Assembly (NCBI GenBank): GCA_022823665.1 | Contig: JAJEHN010000001.1 | Location: 434,001 to 498,000 of the forward strand | Origin: Thermoanaerobaculia bacterium | GTDB lineage: Bacteria; Acidobacteriota; Thermoanaerobaculia; Multivoradales; Multivoraceae | DNA: 64,000 nucleotides | Reading direction: 5' to 3' | Part shown: positions 53,735 through 63,843 of the stretch, in pieces | Numbering within the stretch: the stretch's first letter is position 1 | Layout: every line of letters begins with the position of its first letter | Notes under the pieces: generated by a model | Told to the model about the DNA's origin: nothing | The model's database searches: none | Seen by the model: only the letters and a program-made list of their open reading frames with translations | Made by a program: the position numbers and the translations under genes

Positions 53735-53752
53735 GCCGGCCAGAGGGCCGGC
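53735..53752. repeat. REP-like hairpin
   Basis: GCCGGCC (53735-53741) and GGCCGGC (53746-53752) form a perfect 7-bp stem with AGAG loop, followed by GCACC, in the gap between two minus-strand genes. It resembles the hairpins at 52820-52892. Confidence 0.55.
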
Positions 53753-53777
53753 GCACCGACAGGCTCTTCGACGCAAG

Positions 53778-54569
<792 letters not shown>

Positions 54570-54668
54570 TTGCCTGCTCCTGTTCGCTTGCGGGGCCACC
54601 GTTGCCCCCTTGAGGGTCTGGCGACCGTTTGTTTGAAGGCCGCGAGAGTAGCAGCAGGACGGTCGAGA

Positions 54669-57600
54669 TCAGGACCCGCAGCCGTTCGGGAAGGCCTTCG
54701 TATCGCTGATGGCCGGCGCCGGCCTGCCAGGCTCGTTCCGGTAGACCTTCGGCGGATCGACGCCCTCCGTGTCCGTCACCGTGATTTCGTACCCCAGGTC
54801 GCTGGTGGAGGCGGCGAACACCCAACGGTGACCGTTCGTCTCGCAGCCATCCAGCACCTTGACCAGAACCTCCCAGTTGTTCGGATCAAAGAACCAGAAC
54901 AGGCTCGAGTCGTTCGTTCCGCCCCGAGCCGCGGTCGCACGGCCGGAAACGCCGTCCGCGGTCCACCAGGAGACTTCCAGCCGATAGCGTTCGTCGTTCA
55001 GACAGGCAACCGACACGCCCGGTTCGCAGCCGCCCGCGGGCTCGCTCGGACGAACCAGGAAGTCGACGTTGGCGGCCGAGACGCCGCCCCCGCCGCTCAC
55101 GGTGAGCGTCACGCGGAAGAAGCCGGGTTCGGCCCAGGCATGACTGATGATCGGAGCGGAGTAGGCGCCCCCGTCACCCGTGTCCCAGGATCGCTTGGCG
55201 ACGGGGCCCGTGCTCGTGTCTTCAAGCGTTACGGGAACGCCGGTGAAGGTCGTGCAGAGGCCCTCGACGCACTCGGCGCCGGCGACGCTGAAGCTGGCTT
55301 CCGGGGTGTCGCCCGGCGGCGGCGGCGGACCCGGCGGCGGCGGTGGACCCGGCGGCGGCGGTGGACCCGGCGGTGGCGGCGGTGGACCCGGCGGTGGCGG
55401 CGGACCCGGCGGCGGACCCGGCGGCGGCGGTGGCGGCAGAACCGGAGCTTCATCGTCGTCAGTGATCGTCAGGCTGTGCGATGTCGAACCACCCAGCACG
55501 AAGCCCGCACCCGGGACCAGAGTCAGCACGAGCGCCTCGTCTCCCTCGAAGGCCCCATCGTCGAGAACGACCACCGGAATGCTCACGCTCGCGGCGCCGG
55601 CGGCAACCGCCACCGTCAGCGACCCCCTGACCATGCCGCTGATCGTGTAGTCCAGGGTGGGCGTTGCCGTGCCCCCCAGCGTGAAGGGCAGCGTGAGCTC
55701 CCTCGTGGGCGCCGGCACGACGTTCACCACCACGTCGACCGAGCCGTCGGCTTCTCCCACGCTCGCCGCCTCGAGCGCGAACGAGACGACCGGTTCGTCG
55801 TCGTCCGTCACGGCGACCGTGACGGCGCCGATGACGCCGGCGTATCCGCCGCCGGTGGCCGCGTGGCGCAGCGTCGCCGTGTCGTCCCGGATGTCGGCGT
55901 CCTGATCGGAACGCACGGTGACCGTCCGGGGGAGGTGCCAGTTCGCGTCGTCGAAGGTGAGACTCGCCGGATTCAGGACGAGGTCCGCGGCCGACTGGCC
56001 GGAGATCGCGACCGTCACGTCGGCGGATGGCTGGGTCGCGAGCCGCACCGTGTAGGACGCGTTGTCGCCCTCGTTCATCGCCAGCATGACGGGCGAGATC
56101 ATGAGTCCGGCGGCGTCGTTGTCCGTCACGCTCACGGTCACCTCGCTCACGACCAGCCGATAGTCCCCGCCGGACGCGGTATGGGTCAGGACGACCTCCT
56201 CGCTGGCCGTGTTCGCGTCCTTCCTGGCCGTTACCGTGACCGTCTGCGGGATCCGCCAGTCTGTCCGGTCGAAGGTCAGGCTTGTCCGGTCGAGCCTGAG
56301 AGCGGTGCCCGAGTGTCCGGTGATCGCGACCGAGACGCTCGCCGACGGCTGCGTCCCGAGTCGCACCGTGTACTCCATGCTGGAGTCCTCGAGCACCGTG
56401 TACGCCGGCGACGGCATGACGAACCCGGCCACGTCGTCGTCGTCGATCGAGACGACCACCGACCCGCCGAGACCGTCGTAGCCGCCGGATGAAGCGCTGT
56501 GAACGATGGTCGCGGAGTCGTCCACGGCGTCGTCGTCCTGGCCAACCGACACGGTGACGGTCCGGGCGGCGGCCCAGTTCGCGGGAGTGAAGTCGAGCGT
56601 GTCCTGGGCGCCGTCCGTGGCGCCGTCCGTGTCGACGGTGAGGCCCGCGCCGCCGCTCGCGGTGAGCGTGACCGTGACCTCCGCCGACGGCCGCGTGGCG
56701 AGCTTGACGGCGTACGTACCCACGCCGCCCTCTCCCAGGATGAGCTTCTCCGGAGATAGCACGAGGCCCGGCGTGTCGTTGTCCCTGATCGTTACGGGAA
56801 GGGTTCGGCGGACCGCGTCGTAGCCTCCTCCGGCCGCGGCGTGGCTCAGGGTGACGGAGTCGTTCGCCCCGTCGTCGTCCTGATCGGCCGAGACGGTGAC
56901 GATCCGGGAGCGGTTCCAGTTCGCGGGGCCGAAGGTCAGGCTCGTCGTGCCCAGAACCAGGTCCGTGCCCGCGTGGCCCGTGATGTTGACCGTGACCGTG
57001 CCGGATGGCCGCGTCGAGAGGCGAACCGCGTAGCTGCCGCTGTCTCCCTCGTCAAGCGTCAGACTCGCCGGCAGGACGAGACCCGGCGTGTCGTCGTCGG
57101 CGATCGTAACGGGCAGATTGCCCCTGACCGCGCCGTAGTCCCCGCCGGTCGCCGCATGGTTCAGGGTGACGGCGTCGTTGCTCGTGTCGCTATCGGGCCC
57201 GGCCGTGACGCTTATCGTCTGCGCGCTGTTCCAGTTCGTCGTGCTGAACGTGAGGCTCGTCCGGTCCAGAGTGAGGTCCGTGCCCGCGTGGCCGGTCACG
57301 TTCACCGTGACGCCGTCGGATGGCCGCGTCGAAAGCTTGACGGCGTAGCTGCCGCTGTCCTCCTCGTCAAGCGTCAGACTCGCCGGCAGGACGAGGCCCG
57401 GCGTGTCGTTGTCGGCGATCGTGACCGCGACAGTGCCGCTGACGCCGCCGTAGCCCCCGCCGGTCGCGGCGTGGCTGAGGGTGACGGCGTCATTTGCGCT
57501 GTCGGTGTCCGAGCCCGCGGTGACGTTGATCGTCTGGGCGCTGTTCCAGGTCGTCGTGCTGAACGTCAGGCTCGTCTTGTCGAGCGTCAGGTCCGTCCCG

Positions 57601-60600
57601 CCGTGGCCCGTCACGTTGACCGCGACGCTGGCGGACGGCCGCGCCGAGAGCTTGACCGTGTAGCTGCCGCTGCTCCCCTCCAGGACGGTCAGGCTCGGAG
57701 GCGACAGGACGAGGCCCGGCGTGTCGCTGTCGGTGATCGTGACGGCGACACTGCCGCTGACGCCGTCGTAGCCCCCACCGCCCGCCGCGTGGCTCAGGGT
57801 GACGGAGTCGTTCGCGCTGTCGGTGTCCGTACCCGCGCTGACGCCTATCGTCTGCGCCGTGTTCCAGGTCGTCGTGCTGAAGGTCAGGCTCGTCTTGTCG
57901 AGCGTCAGGTCCGTGCCGGCATGGCCGGTGACATTGACCGTGACCGTGCCGGACGGCCGCGCCGAGAGCCTCGCCGCGTAGGCGCCGCTCTCTCCCTCCA
58001 GGATGGCGAGGCTCGCGGGCAGGACGATGCCCGGCGTGTCGCTGTCGGTGATGGTGACGGCGACACTTCCCGTGACCGTGCCGTAGTCTCCTCCGGAAGC
58101 GACGTGGCTCAGGGTGACGGAGTCGTTGCTCGTGTCGCTGTCGGGACCCGCGGTAACGCCGATCGTCTGCGGAGTGGCCCAGTTCGCCGTGCTGAACGTC
58201 AGCCTCGTCTTGTCGAGGGTGAGATCCGTGCCCGAGTGACCGGTCACGTTGACCGCGACTTCCGCCGAGGGCTCCGCGGCAAGCGCCACCGTGTACGTTG
58301 CGCTGGTTCCCTCGACCATCGTCAAGCTCGGAGGCTGGAACACGAGACCGGCGGGCGGCGGCGGCGGCGACGTCCTGTGGCCGTGCATCACGATCTTCCA
58401 GCCCTCGAGTACCGAGATCAGGCCGCCGTCCACTTCGTCTGCGACTGAAAGAGTCCAGCCGCAGCGCTCGGCTCTGGAGCCCGCGCCGGGAGCGCAGGCT
58501 GGCTCGCCCAGGTGCCTCGCCGTCGCCAGCCGCAGCGTCCCGCTCTGCTCCGACGAGTCCTCGGGGGCGGGATGACATCCATCGTCGAAGACGCGGTCGG
58601 GCTCCGGATTCGGGATCTTCGTGCCGGGCCCGTACCAGTCCCAGCACTCGTCATAGGGCCTCGTGAGCATCGACTCCGTGTGCGGCGCCGCCGTGGACAC
58701 TTCCTGATTCGGCGACGTCAGCACGAACCTCAGATCCCTGAAGTTGAACGTCTCGATCTCCGCGTGCACCTCGATCCACTCGATGAACTCGATGTCCTCC
58801 GACACGACGATGGTGCTCGCCCCCGTGTCCGTCGCCCCGTCCTTCGTGTCGCCCAGATCGTTGATGCGGACCGGCGCGTCGGTCGACGCTTTCTCTCGAA
58901 CGAGATAGTCCGGAAGCCGCGGCCAGGAGGAGGCGAGACCCACCGCGGCCGTTGCATCCACGACGCCGAAGCCATAGCGATGGCTGAACTCGTAGCGGCC
59001 CGGAGCGCCGAACTTCTCCGCTCCCGTGCTCCAGTTCGCCCAGGCCGCTCCGGTATCCGGGTTCGTCTTGTCGCGGACGGCCAGCTCGTAGCCGTAGTGC
59101 GGCAGGTAGCGGCTCCGCTCGTTGGCGATGTTCGCATCGACCTTCCTCGCCGACGCGGCGAGAATCAGCTTGACGTCACGCCAGGACAGCGCGGGGTTCG
59201 CCGATCGCATGAGGCCCACCACGCCCGTAACCTGCGGCGCCGCGGACGAGGTGCCGCTGAACAGGGTGTACGTGCCGGCATTGTCCGCCGAGGGAATGCC
59301 CCAGCGCCCCCTGTAGGTCTCCTCCGTTCCGTCCGCGCAGACCCACTTCCCCTGCGTGCTGTCCCAGACCAGATCACAAAGCCGCCTCTCGCGCTCCGTT
59401 GGAGCGCAGACCCAGAGATTCGCGCTGTGTTCCGAGAAGTAGGTCTTCTTATCCTCGTCCGACGTCGCGCAGACGTTGATCATCCCCACATGCGATCCCA
59501 TCTCCTCGTGATTCCCGTAGTCCTGATCGGGGTAGGCGTTCCCCATCGCCCTCACCAAGACCGTGCCGAGCGCCTCGCCGTTGTGCACGTAGCCGTTCGC
59601 AAGAGCCGAGTCCAGAGCGTCCAGCACCAGGGAGGGCTCATGTCTGAATTGCCAGTGGTCCGTCGATCCGAAGCTCATGTTCTTGACCGCGGAGGCCGCG
59701 TTGTCGCGACCCATGGCGTCGATCTTGTTCGCGATCCGGGGGGCCTGAACGAAGTTCAGACTCGACAACGACAGCCGCGGGGCGACGCCGCGCAGTCCGA
59801 CATCGTTGTCCCGGGCGGCCGCAACGGAAGCCACGGCCGTTCCGTGGCTGTAGCCCACGTCCGTTGGAAACGTCTCGTAGACCGTACCGAGCCCCACGTA
59901 GTCGTGGTTCGGCCCGACGACGTTCTCGGCCAGGTCCTCGTGGCCGTAATCCAGGCCGTCATCGACGATCGCCGCCTTGACGCCAGCGCCCATCGTCTGA
60001 TCCCACACGCTCCCGATGTTGATCAGATCGAGATTGAACTGACACGTCCGCAGCGGATCGCTCGACCGGGAATCCGATGAGCAGGAGACGGGGTTTCCTC
60101 CCGTCACCGGAGTCCGAAGCCCCCGTGAGAGTTTGTGGAACTGCCCGTCGTAGTCCGGGTACAGGCCGATGATGTAGGGACCCGTGTTCGTGCCCAGGCC
60201 CTCGACGGCAACGTAGTACGTGCCCGCATCGAGCGACGCCGAGATCGTGAACCCGTTCCAGCCGTTGCCCACGGCCCGGTTCGCACTGAAGCGGGTGGGG
60301 TATCCCCTTCTGATGACCACCTCGTTGCCGCCATCCACGCGAATCAGCCGCCCCTGGATCTTCAGGTCGCCCGGCGCGGCGGAGTCGTCGAAGTTCCCCC
60401 GGAACTCCTTGAAGTACGTGCCTTCGGCCCATGCCCGCACGAGGACGTCCTGGGCCCTGGGGACCTCGAACATGAAGTAGTCCGTGTCTCCGGCCGGCGC
60501 GATGTTGCCGCCCCGAATCCGCAATCGCTCCTCGCCGTCCTTGAGCGAGATCTCGATGGCCCCGGCTCTTGCCGATGGCGGCTCGACCACCTCGTGCACA

Positions 60601-63068
60601 TGGAAGGTGTAGGGGTGAGTGTGCCGCCCCCAGAGAGAGAACTTGTAGACGGAGTTGGCGCCGAGATTCCTGCGGATGACCGGGAAGTCGGGCGCGTCGG
60701 GGTCCATTCCCACATCGACGGCGTGGAGTAGCGTGCCATTGTCGTCGTAGAGGCTGGCGTCGACGTCCCTGGCATCCCACCTCCTCCTGGGTCTGTCGAC
60801 AATCTCAGTGGAGACCCAAGCGACCATGTCCATCGCGCTCGCGCCCGTCTTCAGGAACACGGGATTCACCCGCGGTTCAGCAGGACGGAAGAACCCCGGA
60901 ACCTCGCCTCCCCCGGAAGGAACCAGGGCGCCCCACAGACGCACGTCGCCGCTCGAGATTGCAGCCTCGGGAGGCGTCACGGAGTCGTCGAAGTCGGGCA
61001 ACGACTGCAGTTCCAGAACATAGTAGCCGCTGTCGTTCGGCTGACTGTCGGCTGCCCTGACTCGAATAAAGCCGAAGTGCTCGCTCCACCAACGCCAAGT
61101 GGTCACGGGCCCGAACGGGTCCGCCCGGGCTTCGCTTTCACGGGGAAAGTAACCGCCGCTGCTTGGAAAGTAAGTCACCTTCAGGTCCGGAGCGGAGCCG
61201 GTCCAGTCCAACGGCTCGACCACGAGGCGGGTGAAGGTGCCGTTCGTGCAATTCGACCATGGGTTTCTGGACGCGGTCGAGCAGGCGTAGCCGGTGTACT
61301 TCTTGAACCAGTGCTCTTTTCCAGCCTCCAGGCGAAGGACGACCGCTTCGTTGAAATCGATGTCCCCGGAGTAACCATTGATGTCCTGTCGCACCCAGAT
61401 ATCGGGAAACGCCACATCCCCCGAACGAACTCGGGGCGGCCAGTCGCCCCGATCGGTCTCGAAGAAGTCCGACACCGGCGCCGCTTTCTCGGTCGGCGTC
61501 CCGGACGGAAAGGCTGCCGTGTCCGACAGACTCGCGGGCGTATAGGTATTCCAGACCCCCGAGGCCATCGCCTCCACCTTTGCATGGTAGGTCGTCCCGG
61601 CAGTCAGTTCGGCCGTGTCCTGATCCAGCATGACGGCAGTCGCGGTGGCGCCGGTTCCGCCCCCGCCGCTGATCGTGACGGTGGGAACGCCGCTGTATCG
61701 GAGATCGCTCTCCGACAGCTCGATCGTCTCGACCGGGCCCGAACCCTCGTTCGTCGGTGTCACGTGCGCCACGGCGGCCGGCACGATTTCGCCAGTCGGG
61801 GGTTGGCTCGTGCGGATGTTGAAGAAGTTCACGACCGGAGCGGACGTGTAGCCCGACCCCGCCGACGTGACATCGACACTGGTGACGCCCCTGACTTTGT
61901 TGTGGACGAAACTCGGATCGGACGTGACGATCTCCGCCGTTCTGCCCGAGAGAGGAGGATCCACCACGACCTCCGTTCCCCGCAGGAAGGCGCCGTCCTC
62001 GTCCACCTGGGTAAGGGTGTAGCAAGTGCCCTCGGGAGGATTGTTGACCTCGCTTCCAATGTAGACCGCTCCGTCGCCAAGAACGGCAGTCGCCGTGGCG
62101 CGAGTGCCGAAGCCGCCCGGGTAGCCGATCTCTACCCCCGGCAACGGCCTGTCGCCTCTGTACAAGCTGCCCGGGTCGACGACGGTGATGGAAGCGACCG
62201 CGCCGTTCTGAACGACTGCCGTGGCGGTGGCGTTGATTCCCCCGGCCGTGGGACTGGAATCGATTTTGACATTGGGCACGGTCGTGTAGCCGGAACCCCC
62301 GTTGTCCACCGTGATGCTCGTCACGGAGTACCTGACCTCCAGAGTCAGATCGGACCGTGCCCCGGAACCGTTGCCGAAGGAGTCCACGAACTTGATGCCG
62401 GGCCGAGACGTGTAGCCGGAACCAGGATCCCGAAGGTCAGCGGTCCGAATCCGGGGCGAAGTGCCAGCCACGTTGCCAGTGGCGACGGTTGCCGCGGCGC
62501 CCGTACCGCCGCCGCCCACGAGTTCGACGCCAGTCAACCAATACTGGTCATAGTCGCAACCAGGATTCGTGATCTCGATCCGGTCGATCGTGCCTCCCGG
62601 GCTGTAGCCCCGCAAACGGGCGAGGCCCGTCGTGTCCTTGCCGCCCGCGCCGGACCCCGAGATGTTGACGAGGGGACTGCTCGTGTAGCCGGAACCCCCG
62701 TTCGTCACGTCGATGCCGGCAAGCGTCTTGATCTGGTCGACGAAGGCGTCGTCCGACGTGTCGGTTGTCCCCTGGTCGTACCAGAACTCGTCGATCTCCC
62801 GAACGAGCACGTAGAGCTCTCCGCCCGACTCGCGGGCCTCGGAGACCGGGAACGCCGCCGTTCTCCACCCGGCCGTGCTCGTCCAGAGCGAGACGCGATA
62901 GTGGCTGATCGTGCTGTCGTTCGGGTTCTGGAAGTAGACGGCCAGAACGCCGCCGCTGCCCACGACGCGGCTGACCGTCACGTCCGCCGGCTGAGCGCCG
63001 GCGGCGGCCGCCGAAAGGAGGAGCAGGCCGAGCAGCGTGGAGCCGCGGCGCCCTCGCCGCGGGTTCAC
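54669..63068 (-). CDS. Giant secreted kexin-like subtilase with Calx-beta repeats and PKD module
   Basis: A 2799-residue secreted protein. Signal peptide (about 8-25); an N-terminal region (about 110-500) with repeated GGSGYTSxPxV stretches; a region of beta-sandwich-like sequence (to about 1020); an S8 protease domain with Asp1036 (IVDDGLDYGHEDL), His1075 (SHGTAVASV) and Ser1274 (SGTSSAAP); a P-domain of kexin type (about 1345-1560); eight ~106-residue Calx-beta-like repeats (about 1574-2423); one standard Calx-beta domain (about 2424-2535); a Pro/Gly linker (about 2540-2586); a PKD domain; and the NWEVLVKVLDGC C-terminal module. Normal S8 prodomain is absent and is encoded by the overlapping upstream gene. 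Likely cell-surface or exoprotease/adhesin. Confidence 0.88.
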   Translation of the reverse strand: MNPRRGRRGSTLLGLLLLSAAAAGAQPADVTVSRVVGSGGVLAVYFQNPNDSTISHYRVSLWTSTAGWRTAAFPVSEARESGGELYVLVREIDEFWYDQGTTDTSDDAFVDQIKTLAGIDVTNGGSGYTSSPLVNISGSGAGGKDTTGLARLRGYSPGGTIDRIEITNPGCDYDQYWLTGVELVGGGGTGAAATVATGNVAGTSPRIRTADLRDPGSGYTSRPGIKFVDSFGNGSGARSDLTLEVRYSVTSITVDNGGSGYTTVPNVKIDSSPTAGGINATATAVVQNGAVASITVVDPGSLYRGDRPLPGVEIGYPGGFGTRATATAVLGDGAVYIGSEVNNPPEGTCYTLTQVDEDGAFLRGTEVVVDPPLSGRTAEIVTSDPSFVHNKVRGVTSVDVTSAGSGYTSAPVVNFFNIRTSQPPTGEIVPAAVAHVTPTNEGSGPVETIELSESDLRYSGVPTVTISGGGGTGATATAVMLDQDTAELTAGTTYHAKVEAMASGVWNTYTPASLSDTAAFPSGTPTEKAAPVSDFFETDRGDWPPRVRSGDVAFPDIWVRQDINGYSGDIDFNEAVVLRLEAGKEHWFKKYTGYACSTASRNPWSNCTNGTFTRLVVEPLDWTGSAPDLKVTYFPSSGGYFPRESEARADPFGPVTTWRWWSEHFGFIRVRAADSQPNDSGYYVLELQSLPDFDDSVTPPEAAISSGDVRLWGALVPSGGGEVPGFFRPAEPRVNPVFLKTGASAMDMVAWVSTEIVDRPRRRWDARDVDASLYDDNGTLLHAVDVGMDPDAPDFPVIRRNLGANSVYKFSLWGRHTHPYTFHVHEVVEPPSARAGAIEISLKDGEERLRIRGGNIAPAGDTDYFMFEVPRAQDVLVRAWAEGTYFKEFRGNFDDSAAPGDLKIQGRLIRVDGGNEVVIRRGYPTRFSANRAVGNGWNGFTISASLDAGTYYVAVEGLGTNTGPYIIGLYPDYDGQFHKLSRGLRTPVTGGNPVSCSSDSRSSDPLRTCQFNLDLINIGSVWDQTMGAGVKAAIVDDGLDYGHEDLAENVVGPNHDYVGLGTVYETFPTDVGYSHGTAVASVAAARDNDVGLRGVAPRLSLSSLNFVQAPRIANKIDAMGRDNAASAVKNMSFGSTDHWQFRHEPSLVLDALDSALANGYVHNGEALGTVLVRAMGNAYPDQDYGNHEEMGSHVGMINVCATSDEDKKTYFSEHSANLWVCAPTERERRLCDLVWDSTQGKWVCADGTEETYRGRWGIPSADNAGTYTLFSGTSSAAPQVTGVVGLMRSANPALSWRDVKLILAASARKVDANIANERSRYLPHYGYELAVRDKTNPDTGAAWANWSTGAEKFGAPGRYEFSHRYGFGVVDATAAVGLASSWPRLPDYLVREKASTDAPVRINDLGDTKDGATDTGASTIVVSEDIEFIEWIEVHAEIETFNFRDLRFVLTSPNQEVSTAAPHTESMLTRPYDECWDWYGPGTKIPNPEPDRVFDDGCHPAPEDSSEQSGTLRLATARHLGEPACAPGAGSRAERCGWTLSVADEVDGGLISVLEGWKIVMHGHRTSPPPPPAGLVFQPPSLTMVEGTSATYTVALAAEPSAEVAVNVTGHSGTDLTLDKTRLTFSTANWATPQTIGVTAGPDSDTSNDSVTLSHVASGGDYGTVTGSVAVTITDSDTPGIVLPASLAILEGESGAYAARLSARPSGTVTVNVTGHAGTDLTLDKTSLTFSTTTWNTAQTIGVSAGTDTDSANDSVTLSHAAGGGGYDGVSGSVAVTITDSDTPGLVLSPPSLTVLEGSSGSYTVKLSARPSASVAVNVTGHGGTDLTLDKTSLTFSTTTWNSAQTINVTAGSDTDSANDAVTLSHAATGGGYGGVSGTVAVTIADNDTPGLVLPASLTLDEEDSGSYAVKLSTRPSDGVTVNVTGHAGTDLTLDRTSLTFSTTNWNSAQTISVTAGPDSDTSNDAVTLNHAATGGDYGAVRGNLPVTIADDDTPGLVLPASLTLDEGDSGSYAVRLSTRPSGTVTVNITGHAGTDLVLGTTSLTFGPANWNRSRIVTVSADQDDDGANDSVTLSHAAAGGGYDAVRRTLPVTIRDNDTPGLVLSPEKLILGEGGVGTYAVKLATRPSAEVTVTLTASGGAGLTVDTDGATDGAQDTLDFTPANWAAARTVTVSVGQDDDAVDDSATIVHSASSGGYDGLGGSVVVSIDDDDVAGFVMPSPAYTVLEDSSMEYTVRLGTQPSASVSVAITGHSGTALRLDRTSLTFDRTDWRIPQTVTVTARKDANTASEEVVLTHTASGGDYRLVVSEVTVSVTDNDAAGLMISPVMLAMNEGDNASYTVRLATQPSADVTVAISGQSAADLVLNPASLTFDDANWHLPRTVTVRSDQDADIRDDTATLRHAATGGGYAGVIGAVTVAVTDDDEPVVSFALEAASVGEADGSVDVVVNVVPAPTRELTLPFTLGGTATPTLDYTISGMVRGSLTVAVAAGAASVSIPVVVLDDGAFEGDEALVLTLVPGAGFVLGGSTSHSLTITDDDEAPVLPPPPPPGPPPGPPPPPGPPPPPPGPPPPPGPPPPPGPPPPPGDTPEASFSVAGAECVEGLCTTFTGVPVTLEDTSTGPVAKRSWDTGDGGAYSAPIISHAWAEPGFFRVTLTVSGGGGVSAANVDFLVRPSEPAGGCEPGVSVACLNDERYRLEVSWWTADGVSGRATAARGGTNDSSLFWFFDPNNWEVLVKVLDGCETNGHRWVFAASTSDLGYEITVTDTEGVDPPKVYRNEPGRPAPAISDTKAFPNGCGS
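55314..55438. repeat. Tandem Pro/Gly-coding repeat
   Basis: About 125 bp of imperfect tandem units (plus-strand form GGCGGCGGCGGTGGACCC) encode the (P)nG linker of the giant protease between Calx-beta and PKD domains. The repeat is prone to length change by slippage. Confidence 0.85.
55800..58350. repeat. Eight tandem ~318-bp Calx-beta-like repeats
   Basis: Successive units code for a ~106-residue domain with the pattern VTGHxGTDLTLDKTSLTFS, TLSHAA, VTITDxDTPG. Units 2-5 (about 56760-58050) are the most alike at DNA level, indicating recent duplication or gene conversion, while units 6-8 have diverged. Confidence 0.85.
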
Positions 63069-63574
63069 TGCGTCCCCTCCTCCCGCAGCCAGTTCGGGAT
63101 GGACACCTCCACCTGTTCCAGTTCGGCCAGCCGGTTCGCCAGCTCGAGCGAGGCGAATCCCGGACGAGTCGAAACGAACCAGGTTCGTTCGAGCCCCGCC
63201 ACCGGTTCGACGCGGCCAGGCGCCACGCCGTTCTCCGCCAGGAAGGCGACGCCGTCCGACACACCTTCCTCCAGGAGGACGAGCACGCCGCCCGGAAGCG
63301 TCATCAGACTGCCGCCCGGAGACCTGAACACCGGCGCCTCGGCGGTTTGCGCCGCGCCGACAGCGGCGAGCCAGCGCTGTCCGTGCTTACGCTCGGCGGG
63401 AGAGTTCCCCTTGGTCGCGACCTCCTCCAGCTCCTCCATCACGCCGTCCACGTCGTCCACCAGGTAGACCCGGTGGACCTCGTCGCCGTCTCGCCAGGTG
63501 AACTCGCGTTCCCTCTGCGCTGGCTGAGCCTGGATGGCCAGCATGACCGCAAGAAGGACGGCCATGCGGTTCAT
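63065..63574 (-). CDS. Stand-alone S8 protease propeptide
   Basis: A 169-residue exported protein (signal peptide to about 19) whose C-terminal half resembles the inhibitor/chaperone prodomain of S8 proteases: GVLVLLEEGVSDGVAFLA, RTWFVSTRPGFASLELA, NRLAELEQVEVSIPNWL. No protease domain is attached. Its stop overlaps the start of the giant subtilase gene (ATGA), so the two are translationally coupled and the propeptide would fold or inhibit the protease in trans. ATG 63574 itself overlaps the stop of the upstream ORF. Confidence 0.82.
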   Translation of the reverse strand: MNRMAVLLAVMLAIQAQPAQREREFTWRDGDEVHRVYLVDDVDGVMEELEEVATKGNSPAERKHGQRWLAAVGAAQTAEAPVFRSPGGSLMTLPGGVLVLLEEGVSDGVAFLAENGVAPGRVEPVAGLERTWFVSTRPGFASLELANRLAELEQVEVSIPNWLREEGTQ

Positions 63575-63843
63575 CGCCGCTCCTCCAGGCGCCCGCGAGA
63601 ACGTGCTCCAGCGCTCCCGAAGACGCGGAAACGGGCGGTTGCTCCTGTCCTCGAACGAGCCATGTCCAGGTAGACGCTAGTCACCCGGAGCGGCCGTTCG
63701 CGGTCCTTCGGAAGCATCACCAGCCCGCGGCACGGGACTCGCTCTAGAGGCGGCTTGTCGTGAACCGGCCCGGCCGCCGCACCCGGAAAATTCGGGGGGG
63801 GGGGGGGGGTGACCAAGGGCATCGGACCGTCGAAACGGAACAT
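63571..63843 (-). CDS. Short ORF carrying a C16 tract, coupled to the propeptide gene (possibly broken gene)
   Basis: The ORF of 90 codons includes a Pro run encoded by the C16 tract (63794-63809) and then a segment with CRGLVMLPKDRERPLRVTS and SVYLDMARSRTGATARF that looks protein-like, with G/C-biased third positions. Its stop overlaps the ATG of the propeptide gene (ATGA), typical of a real upstream gene. The part before the tract is short and weak, so the true gene may begin further upstream in another frame and be switched or disrupted by the tract. No family was recognised. Confidence 0.4.
   Translation of the reverse strand: MFRFDGPMPLVTPPPPPNFPGAAAGPVHDKPPLERVPCRGLVMLPKDRERPLRVTSVYLDMARSRTGATARFRVFGSAGARSRGRLEERR
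63794..63809. repeat. G16/C16 homopolymer
   Basis: Sixteen consecutive G on the plus strand (C on the coding strand), about 220 bp upstream of the propeptide-protease unit. Such tracts are classical sites of slipped-strand phase variation, but are also where assemblies go wrong. Confidence 0.9.

Noticed and set aside
61077..63467. 796-codon plus-strand ORF antisense to the protease N-terminus
   Set aside because: Same reason; the minus strand carries signal peptide and repeats in frame.
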